Shown: one piece after another, positions 9,593 through 18,205 of the stretch
How positions within the stretch are numbered: position 1 is the stretch's first letter
How the letters are laid out: each line of letters opens with the position of its first letter
NCBI GenBank assembly: GCA_963789165.1
Contig: CAWBJP010000003.1
Coordinates: forward strand, 310,001 to 374,000
Length of the DNA: 64,000 nucleotides
Direction: 5' to 3'
DNA from: CAWBJP01 sp963789165
Lineage (GTDB): Bacteria; Actinomycetota; Acidimicrobiia; IMCC26256; BP-133
Notes under the pieces: generated by a model
Seen by the model: the letters and a program-made list of their open reading frames with translations, nothing else
What the model was told of the DNA's origin: nothing
Database searches by the model: none
Translations under genes and position numbers: made by a program

Positions 9593-12500
9593 GCGAGGAG
9601 CTCCGTCGCCTGCTGTTCGTAATTGGTGAGACCGAATTCCCGGGCCGTGACCAGGGCCTGCTCGACCAGTTCCCGGGCGCGTCCCTCGTCGCCGGGCATG
9701 CCGCGGCCCAGGAGCATCCGCGCCCATTCCACCCGCGTCCAGGTCGACAGGCGAGGCGCGCCAAGCCGGTCGTGCATGGCGAGGGCGGTGGCGAAGCGCT
9801 CCTCGGCCTCGTCGAAACGGCCGAGGGTGCGGGCCAGGAGGCCGACGTAATGCGACACCGACCCCAGCACGGCACCGCCCGTGGTCGATATCTGCTCCGG
9901 CCAGTCGCAGAGGAGACCGTGCAGTGCTGCCACCCGGGGCACGTCGCCCAGGTGGTCCGCCACCGCGGCCCACGTCAGGGTCGCCCCGAGCCACAGGTGG
10001 TTCTGGGGCGGGCGGGCGAAGTCGGCCTTCTCGGCCCCGGACAGGAGCTCTCTCGCCGCCTCGTTCTGTCCTGTCGCGCAGTAAAGGAGGGCGAGCACCG
10101 CCGGCGCGTTCTGCAGGCCCGGAAGGTCCACCTGGGCCCGGTGCAAGGACTCTTCGGCGTCGCCGGGGTCTCCGGCTCCCAACCGCAACAACGTGAGGTT
10201 CACGGCAAACGCCGAGGTCGCTTCCGGCTGCGCCGCCGACAGCCCCAGCTCGAGCAGCTGGTGGCAGAGGCGCTCGGCCTCCTCCCCCGGCGCCACCGCC
10301 ACCTGAAAACCAGTTCCGTACATGGCGTCGAACCAGCGGAGGATCGACTTCCGGACGTCGGTGGTCAGGACGTGCGCCCGGTCGAGGAAGGTGTCGGCGG
10401 CCGCCCGGTCGGCCCGTTCGATCCCCATCCGGCCGCGCAGGTGATAGGCCCAACAGCGGACCACCGGATCACCGAGGCGATCGGCCACCCCGACGAGTTC
10501 CAAGAGCTCATCGTCACGTTGCTCACGCCCTTCGGGACCCCAGATGGCGAAGTGGCGGGTGAGGAGGACTCGGGCCAGCGTCTCTGGATCCGTGTCCTCC
10601 CGCGCCAGCTGCAGCGCCTCGTCCGAATACCGCTCGCAGCGGTCGCGGTCGCCGGTGTAGACCAGCTCGGCCGCCAGTGCCGCCAGCAGACGGGCCCGGT
10701 AATGACCGTCCCCCACCGCCTCGAGGGCGGACTCCAGTGCGGCCACCCGTTCGTGGTCGACCGATCCCGAGATGGACCAGTAGGCCGTGCGGGTGTTGGC
10801 CAGGGCCGCCGTGGCCAGGGCATCGGGGTCACCCAGCTGCTTGGCCAGGCCGGCCGCGTCCAGCAACGTCGTCCGATAGGCAGCATCGCCGGCACCGTGC
10901 AGGGCTTCACCCAGGCCAACCAGCAGGTCGAGTCGCTGCTGCTCGTCGGTGGTGCCCCCGAGCGCTTGCCGGTAATAGACGACGGCCTCGTCGTGAGCGA
11001 GCTGGGCGAGGGCGCGGTCCCCGGCGCGCTTGGCGTAGTCGACCGCTCTGGGGATGTCGGCCGACCGGGCGCAGTGGTGGGCGAGGGCGGGAAGGTATTC
11101 GTCGAGGTTCGACCGGTGAACGGCCTCGATGGCGTCGGCGACCCGGCGGTGGACCGCCGCCCGTCGGGGGGCCGACAATTGGCCATAGAGGGCGTCGCGG
11201 ACGAGGGCGTGGGCGAAGCGGTAGCGCTCGGCGCTGGCCACGATGAGGCGAGCGGAAGTCCCTTCGTCGAGCGCGGCGAGGAGCGGGTCCTCGTCGAGGC
11301 CGCTGGCGACGTGCACGACGGGTAGCTCGAACTCCGAGCCGACGACGGCCGCGATGCGCAGGACCTGATTCGCTTCCTCGGACAGCCGGGACAGCCGGCG
11401 CCCGACCACCTCGCGGACGCTGTCGGGGATGCCGAGCTCTTCGACGGGCAGGTTGCTGCCCCAGCGGCCGTCCCGACGCACGATGGCGCCGGTCTCGATG
11501 AGGTGGCGGAGCAGTTCCCGGACGAAGAACGGGTTTCCCTCCGTCTCCTCGTGGATGGCCCGGCCCAGAGGCAGGTCTTCCTCCCCCATGGCCTGGCCCG
11601 CGGCCTGGGCCATGAAGGCCGCCACCCCGGAGGAGTCGAGGCCGCTGAGGGAGATCCGTTCCACCCCGTCCTGGCGGTGGAGGTCGGCCAGGATCTCGGC
11701 CAGGTCACGGCCGACTTCGGTGTCGCGGTAGGTGCCGAGAACGAGCACCTCATTGCCGTCGGGCGAACGGACGACGTGGCGGAGCAGGAGCAGGGTCGGC
11801 TTGGCCGCCCACTGCAGGTCGTCGAGGATCAACAGCAGGGGCTGCGCCGCGGCCGTGGCCGACAGCCAGGCCGCAACCGCATCGAAGAGCCGGTAGCGCT
11901 CGGTCTCGGGGTCGGAGGTGAGGGGCGGGGGCAGGCCACCGACCTGCTCGGCCAGCTCGGGGACGAGGCGCACCAACTCGCCGCCGTACCGGCCGAGCTG
12001 CTCCCGGGATTGGTGCACCGGCGTGTGGTCCACGAAGTGGCGCAGTGCCTCGACGAAGGGTTGGTAGGGAACGCCCAGGTCCTCGTCGCAGCGCCCGGCC
12101 AGGACCAGGGCGCCTTCCTCGTGGGCCCGGGCGGCCAGCTCGGCGGCCAGACGGGTCTTGCCGATCCCGGGCTCCCCGGACACCAGCGCCACCCGCCGCG
12201 CTCCGGCCGCCGCCTCCTTCCACAGCCGTTCCAGGCGCTCGAACTCACCGTCGCGCCCCACGAAGATACGGCCCATGTCGGTCAGGAGGGCAGGCAGGGG
12301 ATGTGACGGGACGGGCAGCGGCTGCCAGGCGACCTCCCAGGCGGAGACCGGGTCGGGCAGGCCCTTCAGGCTCAAGGGTCCGAGTGGCGTGAAGGCATGG
12401 CCGCCGCCCGACCCGGCCAGGAGACGCACGATGTCGCTGGCGATGGCCTGTCCTCCGGCGGCGGCCGCGCACAGCCGGGCGGCCTCGATGACCGGCGTGC

Positions 12501-12882
12501 CGAAGCAGTCCGCCTGCTCGAGGGTGACGTCGCCGGCACTGATCCCGACGCGGACCTCGACGAGCGGACCCAGGTGGCGGTCGACGGCCTGCTGGATCGA
12601 GGCGGCGGCGCCGACGGCGTCGGAGGCGCCGGCAAAGGTGGCCATCATCCCGTCGCCGAGGTGTTTCACCACCCGGCCCCGGTTCGCCTCGATCGCCGCG
12701 GCCACCAGGGTGTCGTGTCTGCGCCGGAGCTCCTCGGCCGCGTCCTCGCCCAGGCGGGCGCGGAGCTCGGTCGATCCGACCAGGTCGGTGAACAGGACGA
12801 CGGCAACGGCGCGGGTCCCGCCACCAGCACTTTCTCCCCCGACCACGGACCCATGGTAGGAACGAGATAGGACGCCCGCCAT
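9589..12882 (-). CDS. Class III adenylate/guanylate cyclase-AAA ATPase-TPR signalling protein
   Basis: 1097 residues. Residues ~15-200: cyclase catalytic domain with VLFTDLVGSTELRARLG and HLGDGMMATF (metal-binding Asp in each), then VRVGISAGDV. Residues ~225-480: an AAA-type ATPase with Walker A GEPGIGKTRL and Walker B LLLILDDLQWA, after the phrase IFVGRDGEFERL. The remaining ~600 residues are helical, TPR-like repeats. This is the common actinobacterial architecture resembling LuxR-family ATPases with a cyclase in place of the HTH. ATG 12882 was chosen; a GTG about 12 codons downstream is possible. Ligand and output are unknown. Confidence 0.85.
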   Translation of the reverse strand: MAGVLSRSYHGSVVGGESAGGGTRAVAVVLFTDLVGSTELRARLGEDAAEELRRRHDTLVAAAIEANRGRVVKHLGDGMMATFAGASDAVGAAASIQQAVDRHLGPLVEVRVGISAGDVTLEQADCFGTPVIEAARLCAAAAGGQAIASDIVRLLAGSGGGHAFTPLGPLSLKGLPDPVSAWEVAWQPLPVPSHPLPALLTDMGRIFVGRDGEFERLERLWKEAAAGARRVALVSGEPGIGKTRLAAELAARAHEEGALVLAGRCDEDLGVPYQPFVEALRHFVDHTPVHQSREQLGRYGGELVRLVPELAEQVGGLPPPLTSDPETERYRLFDAVAAWLSATAAAQPLLLILDDLQWAAKPTLLLLRHVVRSPDGNEVLVLGTYRDTEVGRDLAEILADLHRQDGVERISLSGLDSSGVAAFMAQAAGQAMGEEDLPLGRAIHEETEGNPFFVRELLRHLIETGAIVRRDGRWGSNLPVEELGIPDSVREVVGRRLSRLSEEANQVLRIAAVVGSEFELPVVHVASGLDEDPLLAALDEGTSARLIVASAERYRFAHALVRDALYGQLSAPRRAAVHRRVADAIEAVHRSNLDEYLPALAHHCARSADIPRAVDYAKRAGDRALAQLAHDEAVVYYRQALGGTTDEQQRLDLLVGLGEALHGAGDAAYRTTLLDAAGLAKQLGDPDALATAALANTRTAYWSISGSVDHERVAALESALEAVGDGHYRARLLAALAAELVYTGDRDRCERYSDEALQLAREDTDPETLARVLLTRHFAIWGPEGREQRDDELLELVGVADRLGDPVVRCWAYHLRGRMGIERADRAAADTFLDRAHVLTTDVRKSILRWFDAMYGTGFQVAVAPGEEAERLCHQLLELGLSAAQPEATSAFAVNLTLLRLGAGDPGDAEESLHRAQVDLPGLQNAPAVLALLYCATGQNEAARELLSGAEKADFARPPQNHLWLGATLTWAAVADHLGDVPRVAALHGLLCDWPEQISTTGGAVLGSVSHYVGLLARTLGRFDEAEERFATALAMHDRLGAPRLSTWTRVEWARMLLGRGMPGDEGRARELVEQALVTAREFGLTNYEQQATELLA

Positions 12883-12964
12883 GGGCACGGCGGGAGAGGC
12901 CCAGGTTTGCCGGTGGGTGCGCGTCTGGTAGACCGGAGGGTCCGCGACGGGAGGACGTGGACGC

Positions 12965-13804
12965 GTGCGTGACGACGAGCTGGCGGTCGATCTGGCCAAC
13001 GCGGCGGGGCGGGTGCTCATGGAACTGCGGGGCCAGGCAGCGGATCTGGGACTCGACCAGTCGCAGCTGAAGAAGGAGGGGGACCGGCGCTCGCATGAGC
13101 TGCTCATGCGCCGTCTGGCCGAGGACCGGCCCGATGACGCCGTGCTCTCCGAGGAGGGCGCCGACGACGAGGCCCGCCTGTCCGCCGCCCGCACCTGGAT
13201 CGTGGATCCGCTCGACGGCACCCGGGAGTACTCCGAGGGCAGGGACGACTGGGCCGTGCATGTGGCGCTGGCCACCCCGGAGGGGCTGGCGGAGGGGGCG
13301 GTGGCCCTGCCTGCCGTCGGCCTCACCCTGTCCAGCGCCTCGCCGCCGGCCCCACCTCAACCCTGGGAGGGAGGCGCGCCGCGGCTGGTCGTGAGCCGGA
13401 CCCGCCCGCCGGCCGAGGCCGACCGGGTGGCCGAGCGATTGGGCTGCATCAAGGTGGAGATGGGCTCGGCCGGGGCCAAGGCCATGGCCGTCGTCCGGGG
13501 CGAAGCCGACATCTACCTCCACGCCGGCGGCCAGTACGAGTGGGACTCGGCCGCCCCGGTGGCGGTGGCCCTGGCCGCCGGCTTCCACGCCACCCGCATC
13601 GACGGCTCGCCCCTGCTCTACAACCAGGCGCCGCCCTACCTGCCCGACCTGATCATCTGCCGGCCTGAGCTGGCCGAGGCGATCATCGCCGCCGCCGGCC
13701 GTGATTCTGGCGGCTTCGCCGCCCCGGCTGGGGCCCCAACCCCAGCCTCCTCCAGAGCATGGGGCCCCTGCCCCATGCCCGGCCGTAGCGCCGTAGCGCC
13801 GTAG
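12965..13804 (+). CDS. cysQ: 3'(2'),5'-bisphosphate nucleotidase / inositol monophosphatase family (CysQ-like)
   Basis: 279 residues. Metal-dependent phosphatase fold with the three signatures in order: LSEEGADD (~65), WIVDPLDGTREYSEG (~80) and YEWDSAAPVAVALAAG (~190). Family members hydrolyse PAP/PAPS or inositol phosphates in the cytoplasm; the REYSEG extension is typical of CysQ. GTG start preceded by GGGAGG. The last ~35 residues (APTPASSRAWGPCPMPG) are low-complexity and overlie a DNA hairpin, so the end may be a non-conserved tail. Confidence 0.83.
   Translation: MRDDELAVDLANAAGRVLMELRGQAADLGLDQSQLKKEGDRRSHELLMRRLAEDRPDDAVLSEEGADDEARLSAARTWIVDPLDGTREYSEGRDDWAVHVALATPEGLAEGAVALPAVGLTLSSASPPAPPQPWEGGAPRLVVSRTRPPAEADRVAERLGCIKVEMGSAGAKAMAVVRGEADIYLHAGGQYEWDSAAPVAVALAAGFHATRIDGSPLLYNQAPPYLPDLIICRPELAEAIIAAAGRDSGGFAAPAGAPTPASSRAWGPCPMPGRSAVAP
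13757..13778. terminator. Hairpin at the end of cysQ
   Basis: GCATGGGG and CCCCATGC form a perfect 8-bp stem around a 6-nt loop, inside the last codons of cysQ and just before the convergent MocR gene. It is followed by tandem GTAGCGCC repeats, not a T tract. Possible attenuation or termination between convergent genes. Confidence 0.35.
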
Positions 13805-13805
13805 G

Positions 13806-15125
13806 TTAGGCCGTGCGGGTGCGGCCGGCCGGAGAACCGGCGGCGGCGAGGTCGGCGGCCAAGGTTCGCGACTCATCGGGTGTCAGGGTCGAGATGGTGA
13901 TCCGGATGCCGGCTCCGGCCCGGCGCCGGTAGGGCTCCCCCGCCGCCACCGCCCAGCCGGCGGCCAGCAGGGCCCGCACCGTGGACTGCTCCTCGGGCAC
14001 CGGCACCCACATGTTCAACCCGGACAGGCCGGTGGTGGTCAGGCCCTGGGCGGCGAGGGCCTCGACCAGACCGCGCCGGTTCCGGGCGTAGCGGCACGAC
14101 GCCCGCTGGAGCAGGCGGTCGGTGGCGGGATCGGTGAGCAGGCGGGCCACGGTCTGCTGGAGGAGATGGCTGACCCAGCCCGTCCCCAGCGCCTGGCGGC
14201 CTTCCACCCGCGCGACGGTGGTGGGGTCACCACGCAGGACCGCCACCCTCAGGTCGGGACCCAGCGACTTGGCGTAGGAGCGGACCACCGCCCAGCACCG
14301 CAGACCTCCGCAGATGCTGTGGTGGGCGACGCCGGCGACCGGCCCGGCGTGGTCGTCCTCCACCACGAGCACGCCCCGGTGGTGGTTGAGCACCCGGCGC
14401 AGCGCCCGGGCGCGTGCCGCGTCGAAGGCGGCCCCCGTTGGGTTGTGGGCCCGGGGCGTGACCACCGCCGCGCTGGCCCCGGCGGCCAGGGCCTGTTCCA
14501 GCTCCCCGGGCACCATCCCCGCCCCGTCCACGGGGACGGGCACGGCCCGGAAGCCCAGCGCCGGCAGCAGGTCGAGGACCCCGGCGTAGCCCGGATCCTC
14601 CACCACCACCCGGTCGCCGGGTCGCAGATGGGCGGTGAGCACGCGCTCGACGCCGTCCATGGCGCCACCAACAACCGCCAGCGGGCCAGGGGGGATGCCG
14701 TCGGCGTCGAGCTGGTGGGCGGCGGCCGACACCAGGTCGGGAAATTTGGCCGCGTCGCCGTAGAGAGCGGGCGCCGGGTCGAGGGTGGCCAGGACGGAGG
14801 ACAGGTCGGGCAACAGCGCCGGGTCGGGGTTGCCGTCGGCCAGGTTCCTGACCCCGGCGGGCAGCACGAAACGGGGACGTGCGGGCAGCGGCGGCCGTCC
14901 CGCCACCAGCGTTCCCCGGCGGCCCTGACCCTCGAGCAGGCCCCGGTCGGCGAGGCGCTGGTAGGCGGCCGCCACCGTGCCCGGGCTCAGCCCCAGGCGG
15001 GTGGCGAGGGCCCGGACGGCCGGGAGGCGGTCGCCGGGCTGGAGCCGCCCGTCCCGGATCGCCCCCTCGACGTCGGATGCGATCGACTCGGCATTCGTTC
15101 CCCGCGGATGATATTGTATTGACAC
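13806..15125 (-). CDS. MocR-family regulator: GntR winged helix fused to aminotransferase-like domain
   Basis: Residues ~8-75: GntR helix-turn-helix (AIRDGRLQPGDRLPAVRALA, LGLSPGTVAAAYQRLADRGL). The rest is a fold-type I PLP domain with cofactor lysine motif SYAKSLGPDLR and HNPTG. Known: MocR/PdxR proteins sense PLP or amines and regulate divergently transcribed genes, here a PPOX flavoprotein. GTG 15125 is preferred (438-440 residues) because TACAAT lies 9 nt upstream and would give a leaderless message; ATG 15149 adds 8 codons that lie over the operator. Autoregulation and control of the neighbour are inferred. Confidence 0.85.
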   Translation of the reverse strand: MSIQYHPRGTNAESIASDVEGAIRDGRLQPGDRLPAVRALATRLGLSPGTVAAAYQRLADRGLLEGQGRRGTLVAGRPPLPARPRFVLPAGVRNLADGNPDPALLPDLSSVLATLDPAPALYGDAAKFPDLVSAAAHQLDADGIPPGPLAVVGGAMDGVERVLTAHLRPGDRVVVEDPGYAGVLDLLPALGFRAVPVPVDGAGMVPGELEQALAAGASAAVVTPRAHNPTGAAFDAARARALRRVLNHHRGVLVVEDDHAGPVAGVAHHSICGGLRCWAVVRSYAKSLGPDLRVAVLRGDPTTVARVEGRQALGTGWVSHLLQQTVARLLTDPATDRLLQRASCRYARNRRGLVEALAAQGLTTTGLSGLNMWVPVPEEQSTVRALLAAGWAVAAGEPYRRRAGAGIRITISTLTPDESRTLAADLAAAGSPAGRTRTA

Positions 15126-15140
15126 TGAGACAGGATTGTA
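15113..15140. promoter_or_regulatory. Direct-repeat operator ATTGTA-N16-ATTGTA between MocR and PPOX genes
   Basis: ATTGTA occurs at 15113-15118 and again at 15135-15140, 22 bases apart, about two helical turns on the same face. MocR regulators typically bind direct repeats. The second copy, read on the minus strand, is a TACAAT -10 box for the regulator gene. TTGACA at 15119-15124 between the copies could be the -35 of the rightward gene. Confidence 0.5.
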
Positions 15141-15163
15141 ACAGTACATAGGGCGGAGGGCCA

Positions 15164-15826
15164 GTGTTTCAGCAGACGGCCCGCACCACGGTCCGGCGCC
15201 GGCCGGAGCGGGGTGAGTACGGGCGGGCGGCGGTGGAGGCCATCCTCGACGAGGGGCTGGTGGCTCATGTCGGTGTGGCCGTGGACGGCCAGCCCTTCGT
15301 CATCCCGATGGTCTACGCCCGGGTGGGCGACGACCTCTACCTGCACGGCTCGGCGGCCAGCCGGCTGTTGCGGGCGCTGGCCGCCAGCGCCCCGGTGTGC
15401 GTCACCGTGACGCTGCTCGACGGAATCGTCCTGGCCCGCTCAGCGTTCCACCATTCAATGAATTACCGCTCGGTGGTCATCCTCGGCTCCGCCATCCCCG
15501 TCACCGACGGCGCCGAGCGGGAGCGGGCCCTGGCCGCCATGGTCGATCACGCGGTCCCGGGCCGCTCGGATGAGGTTCGCCCACCTGACCGGAAGGAGCT
15601 GGCGGCCACGCTGCTCGTCCGGGTGGCCCTGGACGAGGTGTCGGCCAAGGTGCGCGGCGGCCCGCCCATCGACGACGAGCGGGACCTCGACGTTCCCGTG
15701 TGGGCCGGCGTCCTGCCCCTGCGCCTGGTAGCCGGCGACCCTTGTCCCGACGGGCCCTCCGATCGTCCGGTGCCGCCCGCCGTGGCGACGTGGCGACCGT
15801 TGGCCCCCGTGGAAAAGGAGGGGTGA
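15164..15826 (+). CDS. PPOX-class (NimA-like) FMN-binding flavoprotein
   Basis: 220 residues, split-barrel flavin fold. Seen: RRRPERGEYGRAAVEAILDEGLVAHVGV, DGQPFVIPMVYARVGDDLYLHGSAASRLLRAL in two runs, and SAFHHSMNYRSVVILGSA, all typical of pyridoxamine-5'-phosphate-oxidase-like NimA/Rv-type proteins. GTG start with GGAGGG upstream. Divergent from a MocR regulator, an arrangement common in actinobacteria. Substrate unknown; reduction of a nitro compound or handling of a B6 vitamer are both possible. Confidence 0.82.
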   Translation: MFQQTARTTVRRRPERGEYGRAAVEAILDEGLVAHVGVAVDGQPFVIPMVYARVGDDLYLHGSAASRLLRALAASAPVCVTVTLLDGIVLARSAFHHSMNYRSVVILGSAIPVTDGAERERALAAMVDHAVPGRSDEVRPPDRKELAATLLVRVALDEVSAKVRGGPPIDDERDLDVPVWAGVLPLRLVAGDPCPDGPSDRPVPPAVATWRPLAPVEKEG

Positions 15827-15990
15827 TGTTCGCCGTCTGGTGTCCACGCCATCGTTCCCGGGTGCTGCTCTTCCCGGCCTGCATCCGCTCGCTGGAGACG
15901 ACCCCCGAAGGGATCCGCATCCGCTACCGGTGCACCTGCGGCCACGAAGGGGTGTCCCCGCCCAGCCAGCCGGGACGGGTCGCGGCGTGA
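15826..15990 (+). CDS. 54-residue zinc-ribbon-like microprotein
   Basis: ATG overlaps the PPOX stop (TGATG), so translation is coupled. The protein begins MFAVWCPRHRSRVLLFP and has YRCTCGHEG near residue 38. With the cysteine near residue 19 this gives one WCPRH pair and one CTCGH pair able to hold zinc. GGAGGGG precedes the start. I recall such short CPRH...CTCGHEG proteins as common in actinobacteria but know of no function. Real-gene call rests on coupling and the patterned Cys/His residues. Confidence 0.6.
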   Translation: MFAVWCPRHRSRVLLFPACIRSLETTPEGIRIRYRCTCGHEGVSPPSQPGRVAA

Positions 15991-16025
15991 TTGCAGCGGC
16001 CTCGCAACAACATTTCGGGTGCAAC

Positions 16026-16031
16026 TAGGCT
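16026..16031 (+). promoter_or_regulatory. Candidate -10 box TAGGCT for the S51-like gene
   Basis: TAGGCT followed by exactly 8 nt and then ATG 16040, with no Shine-Dalgarno sequence: leaderless-type promoter. This supports ATG 16040 over an upstream in-frame start at 16019. Confidence 0.5.
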
Positions 16032-16039
16032 CGGTGGCG

Positions 16040-16771
16040 ATGGACGCCGCCACCCCGACCCCGGCCGGCCCCGTCGCCCTGGTCGGGAGTGGGGAGTTCA
16101 CGCCGGCCATGGCCGAAGTCGACCGGTTGCTGCTCGCGGGCCGGCCGCCGCGGGCTGTGTTCCTGCCCACCGCCGCCGCGCAGGAGGGGACCGAACGGGT
16201 CGACTACTGGGTGCGCCTGGGCCGTGACCACTACCACGACCTCGGAGTGGAGCCCGTTCCCCTCCTGGTGCTCGACCGCCCGTCGGCCGACGACCCGGCC
16301 CTGGCCGCCGAGGTGGCCGGGGCCGGGCTGATCTACCTGTCCGGCGGCGACCCCGCCTACCTGGCCGAGACCCTGGCCGGGACCCGGGTCTTCGCCGCCA
16401 TCCGTGCCGCCTGGGAGGGCGGGGCCGCCCTCGCCGGGTGCTCGGCGGGGGCGTGCGCCCTCACCACCGTCACGTTCGGGGTCTTGCCGCCCTTGGGACG
16501 CCGGCCCGGCCTGGGCCTCGTCCCCGGGTTGGTGGTACTCCCCCACTTCGATGCCATCGAACGCTGGTGGCCGGGGATCGTGGACCGCTGGCGGGATGAG
16601 CTCGAACCCGGAGAGCTCCTGGTGGGCATCGACGAGAACACCGCCCTGGTGGGTGGGTCCGGGCGCTTCGTGGTCCACGGGCCTGGCGCCGCCTGGGTGA
16701 TCGACGGGGAGCGCCGGCGCTACCCGGCCGGCGCGGAGATCGACCTGTCCCTGGCCACCCCCCACTCCTGA
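16040..16771 (+). CDS. Peptidase S51 / cyanophycinase-like, class I glutamine-amidotransferase-like fold
   Basis: 243 residues. Seen: PVALVGSGEFTPAM at the N-terminus, IYLSGGDPAYLAETL, then nucleophile elbow AGCSAGACAL (Ser near residue 135) and a later LVGIDENTALV, the standard order of S51 peptidases. The family includes dipeptidase E and cyanophycinase. No signal peptide, so cytoplasmic. The stop codon lies in a stem shared with the convergent aldo/keto reductase. Exact substrate unknown. Confidence 0.75.
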   Translation: MDAATPTPAGPVALVGSGEFTPAMAEVDRLLLAGRPPRAVFLPTAAAQEGTERVDYWVRLGRDHYHDLGVEPVPLLVLDRPSADDPALAAEVAGAGLIYLSGGDPAYLAETLAGTRVFAAIRAAWEGGAALAGCSAGACALTTVTFGVLPPLGRRPGLGLVPGLVVLPHFDAIERWWPGIVDRWRDELEPGELLVGIDENTALVGGSGRFVVHGPGAAWVIDGERRRYPAGAEIDLSLATPHS

Positions 16772-16786
16772 GCCGGGTCCGGCTCA
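16769..16786. terminator. Bidirectional hairpin containing both stop codons
   Basis: TGAGCCGG-GT-CCGGCTCA is a perfect 8-bp stem. The left arm starts with the TGA of the S51-like gene and the right arm ends with the complement of the TGA of the aldo/keto reductase. No T tract, but the position between convergent genes fits termination or mRNA end protection. Confidence 0.45.
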
Positions 16787-17617
16787 GGCCGTGTCGAGGG
16801 GCTCCGGACCGGCCGGGGGCGGGAAGGCCCGGTCCAGCTCGGCGAGATCCGCAGGAGTCAGGGTGAGGTCGAGCGCTCCCCGGTTCTCCCGCACGTGGCG
16901 GACCGTGCCCGCCTTGGGAATGGCGATGATCCCCTCGTGGCGCAGGACCCAGGCCAACGCCACCTGGGCCGGCGTGGCCTCGTGCCGGAGGGCCACGGCG
17001 CGCACGACGGGATGGGTGAGCAGCCCGCCCTGCCCGAGTGGTGTGTAGGCCATGATCGGGATGCTCCGGTCCTGACAGAAGGTCAGGAGAGAGGCGTCGA
17101 TACTCCGGCGCCTGAGGTTGTAGAGCACCTGGTCGGCGGCCACCGCTGATCCCCCGGGGAGTCCCAGGACCTCGGCCATGGCGGCGACGTCGAAATTGCT
17201 CACCCCCCAGGAGCGGATCTTGCCCGTCCGGGTCAGGTCGTCGAAGGCTTCGAGCGTCTCGGCCAGGGGTGTGGGAGCCGGCCAGTGCAACAGGTACAGG
17301 TCGATGGTGTCGGTCCCCAGCCGGCCCAGGCTGTCCTCGCAGGCGGCGATGGTGTCCCGCCGGCGGGCATGGGACGGGAGCACCTTGGTGACCAGGAAGA
17401 CCTCGTCCCGTCGCCCTTGGATGGCCTCGCCGACCAGCGCCTCGGCTTGGCCGGAGCCGTACATCTCGGCGGTGTCGATGAGCGTCATCCCGAGATCGAG
17501 CCCGAGCCGGAGGGCATCGAGCTCCTCCGCTCGCCGCGCCGGATCCGAGGCCATCTGCCAGGTCCCCATCCCGAGCGCGGGCACCAGTTCGCCGGAGGGA
17601 AACCGCATGGTGCGCAT
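16784..17617 (-). CDS. Aldo/keto reductase
   Basis: About 277 residues, NADPH-dependent (alpha/beta)8 oxidoreductase. Seen: LGMGTWQMASDP, DTAEMYGSGQAEALVGEAI (catalytic Asp and Tyr), FLVTKVLP (Lys), YLLHWPAPTPL (His), SWGVSNFDV, and the cofactor-phosphate motif IAIPKAGTVRHVRENRGAL. All four catalytic residues are present. Start either ATG 17617 or ATG 17608. Substrate cannot be inferred from neighbours. Confidence 0.88.
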   Translation of the reverse strand: MRTMRFPSGELVPALGMGTWQMASDPARRAEELDALRLGLDLGMTLIDTAEMYGSGQAEALVGEAIQGRRDEVFLVTKVLPSHARRRDTIAACEDSLGRLGTDTIDLYLLHWPAPTPLAETLEAFDDLTRTGKIRSWGVSNFDVAAMAEVLGLPGGSAVAADQVLYNLRRRSIDASLLTFCQDRSIPIMAYTPLGQGGLLTHPVVRAVALRHEATPAQVALAWVLRHEGIIAIPKAGTVRHVRENRGALDLTLTPADLAELDRAFPPPAGPEPLDTA

Positions 17618-17669
17618 CCTGGCGGACGGCACCCGGCGCGGCAGCATCGGCCGGGGCGGCGGCGGCCGG

Positions 17670-17675
17670 TAGCGT
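17670..17675 (+). promoter_or_regulatory. Candidate -10 box TAGCGT before GTG 17684
   Basis: TAGCGT, 8 nt, then GTG 17684; no ribosome binding site. Leaderless-type promoter that fixes the start of the following small gene. Confidence 0.45.
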
Positions 17676-17683
17676 CAGCGCCC

Positions 17684-18118
17684 GTGGACGGGGACGAATC
17701 AGATCCGGAGGAGTTCACCACCGCCTTTGCCGAGTGGGTGGAGGCCTGCTGGTTCGACGAGCGCGAGGCAACCGAGCGGCGCCTCGACGCCGTGCTCGGG
17801 TTTCCTCCCGACGTCGTGCTGGTCGGGTCGCTGGCCCTGCTCGCCCGGCTGGTGGCGGCCACCGGCTCCGGCGGCGAAGCCGTGGCCGCCGCCCTGGCCC
17901 AGCACCTGATCGTTCCTGGCCCGGACCCGGAGCGCGAGGCGTTGATCCGCGACGTGGTCCTCGCCGCCGGCTCACCCGCCCCGGCGCGGCGCCCGCTCTT
18001 CGGGCGCCACGATCCCGGTTCCATCATCCGCACCGCCCTGGAGTGCGCCTCCTACCTCACCCAGGTGCTGGCCGAGCGCGAGGGCGTGGTGCCCTCCAGC
18101 ATCGTCCGGGACCTCTGA
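17684..18118 (+). CDS. Hypothetical 144-residue helical protein
   Basis: Mostly helical and soluble: EEFTTAFAEWVEACWFDEREATERRLDAVLG in two runs, a hydrophobic LVGSLALLARLV stretch, then EREALIRDVVLAAGSP and ALECASYLTQVLAEREGV. No recognised domain. Its GTG start is supported by an upstream TAGCGT box. Divergent from the aldo/keto reductase and convergent with a membrane-protein operon. Confidence 0.6.
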   Translation: MDGDESDPEEFTTAFAEWVEACWFDEREATERRLDAVLGFPPDVVLVGSLALLARLVAATGSGGEAVAAALAQHLIVPGPDPEREALIRDVVLAAGSPAPARRPLFGRHDPGSIIRTALECASYLTQVLAEREGVVPSSIVRDL

Positions 18119-18185
18119 GCTCTGTTCATGGCTCTTCACCTGGCGGCTCATCGCAGCGTCGGTGGGGGCCCCTGCCCCACCTCCT

Positions 18186-18204
18186 GGCGCCACTGCGTGG
18201 CGCC
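18186..18204. terminator. GC-rich hairpin between convergent genes
   Basis: GGCGCCAC-TGC-GTGGCGCC is a perfect 8-bp stem with a 3-nt loop, placed between the stop of the 144-residue gene and the stop of the leftward 68-residue gene. No T tract follows on either side. Confidence 0.5.
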
Positions 18205-18205
18205 C

